Below are positions 1 to 5,247 of a DNA stretch of 5,455 bases, one piece after another. A model generated the notes under the pieces. It did not search any database. It had not been told where the DNA came from and saw only the letters and a list, made by a program, of their open reading frames with translations. How positions within the stretch are numbered: position 1 is the first letter of the stretch; every line of letters starts with the position of its first letter. This stretch comes from Silvimonas sp. JCM 19000 (GTDB taxonomy: Bacteria; Pseudomonadota; Gammaproteobacteria; Burkholderiales; Chitinibacteraceae): contig BBFD01000275.1 in assembly GCA_001313065.1 (NCBI GenBank), positions 1 through 5,455 of the forward strand, read 5' to 3'. The position numbers and the translations under genes are program-made.

Positions 1-15
1 AAGCGGTAAAAGGTT

Positions 16-35
16 TGTTCGGCACCAGCCGAACA
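16..35 (-). terminator. Perfect 8-bp hairpin downstream of the operon, possible weak terminator or processing site
   Basis: TGTTCGGC pairs exactly with GCCGAACA around a four-base loop. In the transcribed (minus) direction it is followed by AAACCUUUU rather than an unbroken U tract, so termination would be weak. It sits 50 bases past the last stop codon. It could equally be an intercistronic stem between the spike gene and a further baseplate gene beyond the left edge. Confidence 0.35.
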
Positions 36-61
36 TCAAAACATGCGCCGCAGGCTAAACA

Positions 62-82
62 CCCCCACCCCATCCCGCCCCC
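62..82 (-). promoter_or_regulatory. G-quadruplex-forming motif directly after the spike gene
   Basis: On the coding strand four G runs of 5, 3, 4 and 5 are separated by loops of 1, 2 and 1 bases, starting two bases after the TAG of the spike gene. This satisfies the usual quadruplex rule with very short loops, which in RNA tend to be stable. A role in stopping ribosomes or RNA polymerase, or in protecting the mRNA 3' side, is inference only. Confidence 0.5.
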
Positions 83-84
83 AC

Positions 85-597
85 CTACACCACCGTCAAC
101 GCCCCCTGATTGATACTCACCATCGGCCCCGTCAACATAATCGTCGCCCCCTGCCCATTACTGATCGTGATGCCAATCTCGGTAATCGAAATCAGCGCCC
201 CCGTCGTGCTCTTCAACAAAATCCCCCCGGTCGGCCCCGGCAAATCCGACAACATCAAGGTGTTCTGGCTGCCCGTCTGCAGCACGATGCTCGGTGATAC
301 CGGCAGCCCCGCCAGCGCCAACGCCGGCACCTCGGCCGCGCTGCCCCAGAAGCCGCCCACCCAGATCGGGTAATCATGGTCGCCCTGCTCAAACTCCACC
401 CACACGCCCGAGCCCACTTGCGGCACCGTGTAGATGCCGCTCTGGATACCGGCAAACGGCACACACGGCATGGCCCAGCTTGAAATACCCACGCCCAGCA
501 CATCGGGCACCTGCACCTGAATCCGCCCCGTCTGCATCGGGTCGATGTTGTTCAACACCACGCCGCGATACTTGCCGTAATACTTGCCCTCGCTCAT
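85..597 (-). CDS. Phage baseplate assembly protein V (gp5-like OB-fold spike protein)
   Basis: This 170-residue protein is the only gene intact in the sequence as given. It should form the trimeric central spike under the baseplate hub of a contractile injection system and help pierce the target envelope. Residues about 5-90 look like the gp5/VgrG OB-fold: YYGKYRGVV, then GRIQVQVPDV, WAMPCVPFAG, and the typical VGSGVWVEFEQGDHDYPIWVG near residues 60-82. The C-terminal half (ILLKSTTGALISITEIG, ITISNGQGATIML) has the alternating pattern of a short beta-helix needle. There is no lysozyme domain and no long C-terminal effector. The ATG at 597-595 overlaps the TGA of the upstream hub gene (ATGA), with a GAGGG ribosome site at 609-605, seven bases from the start. 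The family call is from motif recognition; whether a separate PAAR tip protein follows lies outside the window. Confidence 0.9.
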   Translation of the reverse strand: MSEGKYYGKYRGVVLNNIDPMQTGRIQVQVPDVLGVGISSWAMPCVPFAGIQSGIYTVPQVGSGVWVEFEQGDHDYPIWVGGFWGSAAEVPALALAGLPVSPSIVLQTGSQNTLMLSDLPGPTGGILLKSTTGALISITEIGITISNGQGATIMLTGPMVSINQGALTVV

Positions 598-1717
598 ACA
601 GGAACCCTCGGTAGCGTCGAAATCAGCCCGTTGCGCGTCAGCGTAAATTTCTGTTTGAACTCGCCTTGCTTGATGGTGCTGCTGACGTTCTTCACGTAAT
701 ACATGCCATCAAACGCCGGCCCCGCGCCGCGCACGCCCACCAGCTCGCGTGCCTTCAACACATTGCCGTAGCGCAACACATCCAGAGAACCCGAGGCAGT
801 CACCACATCCGCACTGTTTGCCGCAGCGGCCAAGCCTTTAGACAGCGCCTGCATCGGCGATAACTTGGCGGTTTCATTCAGCAAGGTAATCGACTTGGGC
901 AGCGGCGCCAGCAGCCCCAGCGGCGGGTTGATCAGGCTGATATCGGGGATGGGCAACGGGATGGGGAATTTGGTGATCTGGTTCTGGATAAACACAATCG
1001 GCAGCGTCGACTTGGTGTTGTCGATGGCAAAGGAAATATTCTCCACATTGGTGGCCGCATCCATGCCCAGGTTAAGCGCCGGTTGCGGCAAGCCCAGTTT
1101 GATTTCCGGCCCCCAGTACGCAATGTTCATGCCCGGCGCCGGGCCGCAATCTACATAGAACACATAGCCCGCGTCCTTGGCCAGGCGCTGGATATAAGCC
1201 AGGTCGGTGCCTCATGCACTGGAATCTTGTCCACCGGAATCGGCACGTCGCTAAAGATTTGCGGAATCACCAGCGGCACCATGCCCAGCACCGCGTACTT
1301 GGCCACGATCAGTGCAATCCGCGCCTCCACCGGCAGCGCCGGATAGGGCAAGCCGCTGAACACTTGCTGGTCCATCGCTACCGACAAATCCTCACCGGTA
1401 ATGGTCAGCGTGCTCTGGCCGGGCTCGTTGCTGCCGGTTACTTCCTGCTTGGTGATCATGCCGTCCATGATCACGGTGGGCATGCTGTTGAGCGTGATCA
1501 GAATCATCACCCGCAACCACGGCACGCGCCCGCCGCTCAGAATCAGCAGCGTGTGCAGCGGCGAATTGTTTTCCAGCGCAAAGCTCAGCTGAAAGCCGCT
1601 GCGCGCGCCCGCCGCCGAGGTAACGGTGACGTTGAGCAACATATCCATCATCACCTTGGGCACCGGGATGGGAATGGCTGGCCCGACCAGCAAAGTCAGG
1701 TGGATGCCCTTGAGCAT
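594..1717 (-). CDS. Phage late control protein D-like baseplate hub (gp27-like), one frameshift
   Basis: This gene encodes the hub on which the tube sits and to which the gp5-like spike (next gene) attaches, corresponding to T4 gp27 or the N-terminal half of VgrG. It reads as two open pieces, 1717 to about 1210 and about 1210 to 594. One missing G near 1210-1212 joins them (…VPVHEGTDLAYIQRLAKDAGY…) and gives exactly 374 residues. Recognisable segments are FQLSFALENNSPLHTLL near residue 42, a short barrel strand set ending STLTITGEDLSVAMD (about 125-140), and the domain starting GTDLAYIQRLAKDAGYVFYVD, which is typical of the late control D family. The C-terminus has GMYYVKNVSSTIKQGEFKQ followed by FTLTRNG. 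The ATG at 1717-1715 is chosen because a G-rich ribosome site lies five bases upstream and it overlaps the repaired stop of the LysM gene (TAATG). Its own TGA overlaps the spike start. Confidence 0.85.
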
Positions 1718-2048
1718 TACATCCCCCCAGATTGGGATAGCCCGGTATGCCTTGCGGCAAGGTCAGACGGATGCGGCGGCCGATTTCTTCCAGCTCGCCC
1801 GCTTGCAGGCAGCCATTGGCATCGAGCATGCGCCAGAACTGCAGCGGGTCACCCAGCACCGCCGCGGCCATACGGTCGATGCGGTCACCTTCGACCACGC
1901 GGTACAGCTGCAACGTCACATACTGGTCCGGGTCAGGCACAAAGCGGCGTTTCAGGTACACCAGATTGTGGCCGTCGGCCTGCGGCAACTGGCTGGTTTC
2001 GCTATTGGCGTAGCGGCTGTTGGCGGGAAAGCGGTCGGTGGTGGCCAT
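1717..2048 (-). CDS. LysM-like small baseplate/tube-associated protein, frameshift at its last codons
   Basis: This is a small protein of the contractile injection system that carries a LysM-like fold. In tail-like particles such domains sit between inner tube and hub (Afp7/PVC7 and T4 gp53 are the comparison) rather than in the cell wall. Residues about 43-100 fit LysM: a strand with YRVVEGDRIDRMAAAVLGDP, then FWRMLDANG and a closing GRRIRLTLPQGIPGYPN. As written, the frame runs on without a stop to 1392 through the next gene in a wrong frame. Restoring one G in the G-run at 1728-1723 gives …NLGGM and TAA at 1719-1717, a 110-residue protein of normal family size that just overlaps the hub start. 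The ATG at 2048-2046 has AAGGGA at 2064-2059. The gap from the upstream gene is 14 bases. The domain itself is unaffected by the indel. Confidence 0.8.
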
Positions 2049-2062
2049 GACGGGGTTATCCC

Positions 2063-2715
2063 TTAAAACAGACTGCTAAGACCCAGGCTGGACAAGCTGG
2101 CGCTCGATGCCTTGCGCGCCAGTTGTTCGCGGCTTTGCTGGTACACCATAAACACGTGACCGCCTTTGTCGCCAAAGCCCAGGTCGTTGATATTGAGCAC
2201 ACGCATGCCCAGATTGACGCGCGCGCGGATGGGGTTGAGGTTGACGTCAAATGCCTCTTCGATAATCGAGAAATCCGTAATGCGCACCGGCACCACACGC
2301 GATTTGCTCCACACAAACAAGGGCAGCGGCGCTTGCACCGGCACAATCTCCAGCGTGCCGGCGTTGGCCATCTGGTTGTTGCGGATCAGCGCGCCGCTGT
2401 CGGGGTAAACAATGGTTTCCAGCGCCGCCAGTTGCGGGTGGATGCCACTTGCAGCACCGTGCGATGCTGGTCGGGAAACTCCAGCTGGTCGGTGGCATCG
2501 ATCTCGGCATCCAGCTTGATGGTCTCGATCGGCGGGCCTTTCAGCCGCAGCGGTTCCGCCAGCGTGGCGGTGCCGCCCACCGATTGCGGTACCAGCGTGC
2601 GCGTCAGCAAATCGGGGTTGTATTGCAGCGCAATCACGCGCTGCACCGCGCCGCTTTCCGGGTCGATCAAGATCAGGCCGCCCTTCAGGACTTTGGGGTT
2701 GATGCTGGTGGTCAT
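2063..2715 (-). CDS. CIS tube/adaptor protein (gp53/Afp7-like N-terminal domain), one frameshift
   Basis: After one repair this is a 217-residue protein typical of eCIS clusters, annotated in databases as contractile injection system tube protein or left hypothetical. It probably caps or adapts the inner tube to the hub; the LysM part that follows in Afp7-type proteins is a separate gene here. Key stretches are KGGLILIDPESGAVQRVIAL followed by QYNPD, then LRLKGPPIETIKLDAEIDAT and DQLEFPDQHRT. Past the break come LAALETIVYPDSGALIRNN, PLFVWSKSRVVPVRITDFSI, EEAFDVNLNPIRARVNLGMR and a tail GGHVFMVYQQSREQLARKAS. The frame breaks near 2445: one missing G turns QVGIHPQLAALE into an unrelated reading. 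The ATG at 2715-2713 overlaps the stop of the large upstream gene (ATGA) and has AGAGG at 2727-2723, seven bases away. Recognition of the family is strong; its exact place in the particle is inferred. Confidence 0.82.
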
Positions 2716-2918
2716 TTCTCGACCTCTTTCGGTGTGGTCTTGCCCAACAGGCGGCCGATCAGGTCGGTGGTGTCGATATTGAGTTCGGCTGGCTCGCGTT
2801 TGATGTCGGACAGTTTGGGCATGCGGAAACCATCCACGCTGTCGTAATGCAGCGGCATGCGCACGCCCAGACTCAAACCGGTATCCAGCTTGGTGCTCGC
2901 CAATTCCCAGTCTTTTTT
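2712..2918 (-). CDS. Large eCIS-associated protein, fragment 9 (C-terminal tail)
   Basis: The true C-terminus reads KDWELASTKLDTGLSLGVRM, then PLHYDSVDGFRMPKLSDIKR, and ends LIGRLLGKTTPKEVEK. The TGA at 2714-2712 overlaps the adaptor ATG and the AGAGG ribosome site lies inside the last codons, so adaptor translation is probably coupled to completion of this protein. The residues before K at about 2918 in this frame (MPIYMPKRASASSRCVP) are out of frame. Confidence 0.65.
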   Translation of the reverse strand, partial: KKDWELASTKLDTGLSLGVRMPLHYDSVDGFRMPKLSDIKREPAELNIDTTDLIGRLLGKTTPKEVEK

Positions 2919-3251
2919 CGGTACGCACCTTGAAGATGCTGACGCCCGCTTCGGCATATAGATGGGCATGCAAGGACGCCGCCAGAATCAGCCCGCCGCC
3001 GATATAACCGCTGGCATCCACGCTAAAGCGATCCTTGGTATAGGCGATCTCGCTGGCCAGTTCGGCTTTGCCTTCCAGCCCGGCGCTGGCGTGCACCGAG
3101 ATACCCCCGCCCACCTCGCCGATCAACACATCCAGTACCGCATCCGCACCCAGCACGCCGGTAATGCCACCGCCGGCTGGAATCACCGCTTTGGCGCGCA
3201 TGCTGAAGCTGAAATCGGGGTTGTCTTCAAACGGATCAAACTTCACCGACG
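2913..3251 (-). CDS. Large eCIS-associated protein, fragment 8 (Gly-rich hydrophobic segment)
   Basis: This piece reads KFDPFEDNPDFSFSMRAKAV, then IPAGGGITGVLGADAVLDVL and IGEVGGGISVHASAGLEG. After KDRFSVDASGYIGGGLILAA comes SLHAHLYAEAGVSIFKVRTE. The alternation of Gly-rich turns with small hydrophobic residues suggests a beta sheet or a membrane-active segment rather than ordinary transmembrane helices. The frame is formally open from GTG 3246 to 2386, but after the A run at 2918-2913 it is wrong until the adaptor gene begins in that same frame at 2715. An automatic call would therefore fuse two unrelated proteins. Confidence 0.6.
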
Positions 3252-3824
3252 CTTGATGCCGGTGAGCACCCCGGGCCCGACGTAGTAGTAATAGCCAATG
3301 CTGCCGTACAGCTTGAACTTGAGCCCGATCGGCCCGATCGACGCGCCCGGCACCGGAAAACTGCCCGACGCGGCAAAGATTTCGTGCGGTTCTTCTTTCT
3401 CGGGAAAGCGCTTGAACAGCGTGATATCCGGAAACGTCAGATCGCCTTCAAAGGTGATTTTCTGGTTCTGATCCATGGTCACGCTGGCGTCGGCCACCAT
3501 GCCTTGCTTGCCGTCTTTGGCTTCCTGGATCACATATTTAAGCGTGCCCTTGCCGCTGACTTTGCCATTGGGGTTGAGGTCGATCTTGAGCTTGCCGGTG
3601 GCGCGGCCTTTGCTGATATCGATCTCGCCCGTGCCCCAGAAACTTTCTTCGGTGCCCTTCTTTTTGTACCAGGCATCGACCGTGCCATGGAAACCTTTGA
3701 ATTTAACGCCGGTTTTGCCATGGACCAGAAACGCCTCGCCGTCGTAGCTGAGCATGGCGTCGACCGGGTCGAGGAATTTGTTTTTGGTATCAAAGCGGCC
3801 CTGGCCTTTAAACAACCATTTTTT
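3243..3824 (-). CDS. Large eCIS-associated protein, fragment 7 (Gly/Lys beta-repeat region)
   Basis: The frame follows the A run at 3824-3819 (WLFKGQGRFDTKNKFLDPVD). The TTG at 3815 is internal, since the upstream reading joins smoothly. Repeating strands are visible: FKGFHGTVDAWYKKKGTEES, FWGTGEIDISKGRATGKLKI, NPNGKVSGKGTLKYVI and KITFEGDLTFPD. It closes with GPIGLKFKLYGSIGYYYYVG and PGVLTGIK, then a TGA at 3245-3243. The stop overlaps a GTG (GTGA) that opens the next piece, so two coupled genes are possible, but a missing base near 3252 giving GIKASVKFDPFEDNPDF is favoured. Confidence 0.62.
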   Translation of the reverse strand, partial: KKWLFKGQGRFDTKNKFLDPVDAMLSYDGEAFLVHGKTGVKFKGFHGTVDAWYKKKGTEESFWGTGEIDISKGRATGKLKIDLNPNGKVSGKGTLKYVIQEAKDGKQGMVADASVTMDQNQKITFEGDLTFPDITLFKRFPEKEEPHEIFAASGSFPVPGASIGPIGLKFKLYGSIGYYYYVGPGVLTGIKRR

Positions 3825-3914
3825 CGTTGGTGTAACTGACGGTCAGCGTGGCCGGATTGTCGCCCGGTAGCTTGAGTTGCACTTCGCCGGTGGCGCCGAT
3901 CTTGCCTTGGCCAA
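3820..3914 (-). CDS. Large eCIS-associated protein, fragment 6 (31-residue linker between two breaks)
   Basis: Only one frame here gives a sequence that matches its neighbours in style: GQGKIGATGEVQLKLPGDNP, then ATLTVSYTNEK. It continues the Gly/Lys beta-repeat pattern (FGQGKIG here, FKGQGRF in the next fragment). It has no start codon context of its own and only makes sense as part of the large protein. Confidence 0.5.
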
Positions 3915-4379
3915 TGCGACATTGATCATGCCGCTCTGCACCCACGGAATCTTGCCGGCCATTTGCGCGGTTTCAATCTTGACGCCGCCGCTCCACTCGC
4001 CGCCCTGGTAAGTGACTTCGCCCTTGGTGCTGTCCAGGCCCGGCACATACACAAACAGATCGCCACGCAGCACCAGGCCATTGGCGTCGGCGGTGGCTTT
4101 CAGCTTCAGGTCCGCCACGGTTTTGGCGCCGCCAAAGGCAAACGCCAGATTGCCTTCGGGGCGGAATTCGGGCGCCAGCAAGACCGACAACGATGCCTCG
4201 GTCACTTTTACGCCGGGGAACGGCGGCTTCAGCTTGGCCGGGTCCAGCGCGCTGGTGACTTTAAAACCGGTGCTGTCGATGGCTACTTTCAGCTCGGGCA
4301 ACAAGGGCAGACTGGGCTTGAGCGTGCCCTCGGCCTTGATGCCGTCACCATCGATACTCAGGCTGGTTAACTTGCCGGG
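3843..4379 (-). CDS. Large eCIS-associated protein, fragment 5 (beta-repeat region, first part)
   Basis: The frame is open from about 4377 (KLTSLSIDGDGIKAEGTLKP) and does not need the internal ATG at 4304. It alternates hydrophobic and polar residues in short strands: LPELKVAIDSTGFKVTSALD, NLAFAFGGAKTVADLKLKAT, GDLFVYVPGLDSTKGEVTYQ, WSGGVKIETAQMAGKIPWVQ. The pattern suggests an extended beta structure. Reading is reliable to MINVA at about 3916. The last part, to the stop at 3843, is out of frame and Arg/Ala/Pro-rich. Confidence 0.6.
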   Translation of the reverse strand, partial: PGKLTSLSIDGDGIKAEGTLKPSLPLLPELKVAIDSTGFKVTSALDPAKLKPPFPGVKVTEASLSVLLAPEFRPEGNLAFAFGGAKTVADLKLKATADANGLVLRGDLFVYVPGLDSTKGEVTYQGGEWSGGVKIETAQMAGKIPWVQSGMINVALAKARSAPPAKCNSSYRATIRPR

Positions 4380-4507
4380 CTCATGCCGACATATTCATAA
4401 GTAAACGGCTGGCCTAACAGGTTTTTGGGCAGCAATAGATCGCGCTGCGGCCCCAACTTCATGGTGAAGTCACCGCCCGGTTTGCCCTTTTTCATGCGGA
4501 ATTTTTT
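4376..4507 (-). CDS. Large eCIS-associated protein, fragment 4 (short piece between two breaks)
   Basis: About 43 residues link fragments 3 and 5: KFRMKKGKPGGDFTMKLGPQ, then RDLLLPKNLLGQPFTYEYVG and MSP. Without repair the frame hits TAA just after MSPAS. One added base at 4375-4379 gives MSPGKLTSLSIDGDG and joins the next piece. No separate start or ribosome site is visible, so it is not an independent gene. Confidence 0.55.
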
Positions 4508-5040
4508 CGGCATCGATGCTGGCGTGGATGCGATCGCCGCCCTTGCCTTTCAGATCGCGCTCAATCGACACCAGCGTCAGGCCTTTCAGCACATTGGCGG
4601 CCCCGGCGTTCACGCCGGTAAACGGCACGATTTTGTCCGCGGTGCCCGGCAGCTTGAGCTTGACCACATTGCCCAACACCAGCATGTCGAAATCGATGGT
4701 GGCCGCGCCGCTTTCTTTGGTGATGCTGGGGTCGGCAAAGCGTTTGCCCAAGTCGTAACACAGACCTTTGGTGGGCGCGCCCTGCATATCCACACTCTGA
4801 AAATGCAGCGTCACCAGCTTGGGCTTGTTCTTTTTTTTGCCCAGCGTGGCGGTGGCGTCTTCCAGCGCCATATTCGCCAGCGTGGAAATCTGCTGCCAGA
4901 TCAGGCTGCCGCTGGACCCGTTGTCCAGCGCATCCAGCAATTGCAGGTTTTGCGCGCTGTTGTCGCCGTTCACCTGCAGTTCCTGAATATGGTCGACCTG
5001 GCAGGTGGGGCCGGTGGGGATTTCCGGAAAATTCTTTTTT
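4470..5040 (-). CDS. Large eCIS-associated protein, fragment 3 (HNH-like motif and following beta domain)
   Basis: This is the longest clean stretch of the upstream half, valid from 5040 to about 4503. It opens with KKNFPEIPTGPTCQVDHIQE and holds the complete HNH-like motif. A helical part (SLIWQQISTLANMALEDATA) follows, then a Lys-rich turn encoded by an eight-base A run at 4838-4831 that does not break the frame. Next comes a beta-rich segment with AATIDFDMLVLGNVVKLKLP and VLKGLTLVSIERDLKGKGGD. Its final 11 residues before the TGA at 4470 (IPHEKGQTGR and the residue before) are out of frame, since the adjoining frame reads KFRMKKGKPGGDF. Confidence 0.65.
4905..5003 (-). other. HNH-nuclease-like motif inside the large eCIS-associated protein
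   Basis: Counting residues from the window edge after repair, the core reads CQVDHIQELQ (151-160), NGDN (162-165), NLQLLD (169-174) and DNGSSGS (177-183). This follows the classical HNH order: a D-H-I strand whose His (155) would be the general base, a central Asn (169) in the N-L-Q-x-L turn, and a third position filled by Asn (178) in the N-x-x-x-G segment that replaces the usual Cys-Asn-x-x-Lys-Gly. The spacing fits. What is seen is the motif; nuclease activity is inferred and untested. It lies in the longest clean fragment, so it does not depend on any frame repair. Confidence 0.65.
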
Positions 5041-5247
5041 GCCGCCCACTTCATTCCAGCGCTTGTCGGCGTCTTTGCCCGCCTTGTAGTTAAACTTGCC
5101 CAGCCAGTTTTTCTGCAAGGTGGCGGTGGGGTCGCGCGCAATCTTGAACTTGTCGGCGGGCCGGGGCTTGGCGCCATCCCATTCAAACGTGGTCTTCAGC
5201 GGCCGATACGGCGTTTTGTAAAACGCCAGCGCATCGGGGCCTTTTTT
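5035..5247 (-). CDS. Large eCIS-associated protein, fragment 2 (region leading into the HNH-like motif)
   Basis: This piece continues with GPDALAFYKTPYRPLKTTFE, WDGAKPRPADKFKIARDP and NWLGKFNYKAGKDADKRWNE. It is basic and aromatic-rich, as is common just before an HNH core, where a Trp and a VGG/FP segment precede the CxVDHI strand. The same frame stays open to 4561, but past the A run at 5035-5040 it becomes Arg/Gly/His-rich nonsense. That change, together with the good reading in the neighbouring frame, places the break. Confidence 0.6.

Noticed and set aside
1..36. Possible start of a further minus-strand gene at the ATG 36-34 (MFGWCRTNLLPL, open to the left edge)
   Set aside because: There are only 12 codons, no ribosome site upstream, and it lies inside the hairpin. 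It cannot be supported from this window.
1392..2048. LysM protein read as 218 residues
   Set aside because: The last half is His/Gln/Arg-rich and overlaps the well-supported hub frame. Adding one G ends the protein at 110 residues with a normal stop/start overlap.
1214..2050. A 278-codon open frame on the plus strand, opposite the hub and LysM genes
   Set aside because: It is rich in His, Arg, Gln and Gly with no recognisable domain, and it lies entirely antisense to genes whose products are clearly recognised. Long antisense frames are expected in GC-rich coding DNA.
2386..3246. A 286-codon minus-strand frame taken as one protein
   Set aside because: Its middle third is out-of-frame text. 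It joins the C-terminal domain of the large protein to the first part of the adaptor only because the A-run break puts both in the same frame.
3325..3343. Short direct repeat CCCGATCG twice
   Set aside because: It is explained by the coding of the repeated residues I-G-P-I-G. No flanking duplication or element structure was seen.
4425..5093. A 222-codon plus-strand frame opposite the HNH region
   Set aside because: It has shadow-type composition (Gly, Ala, His, Gln), no ribosome site or family match, and is antisense to a coherent coding stretch.
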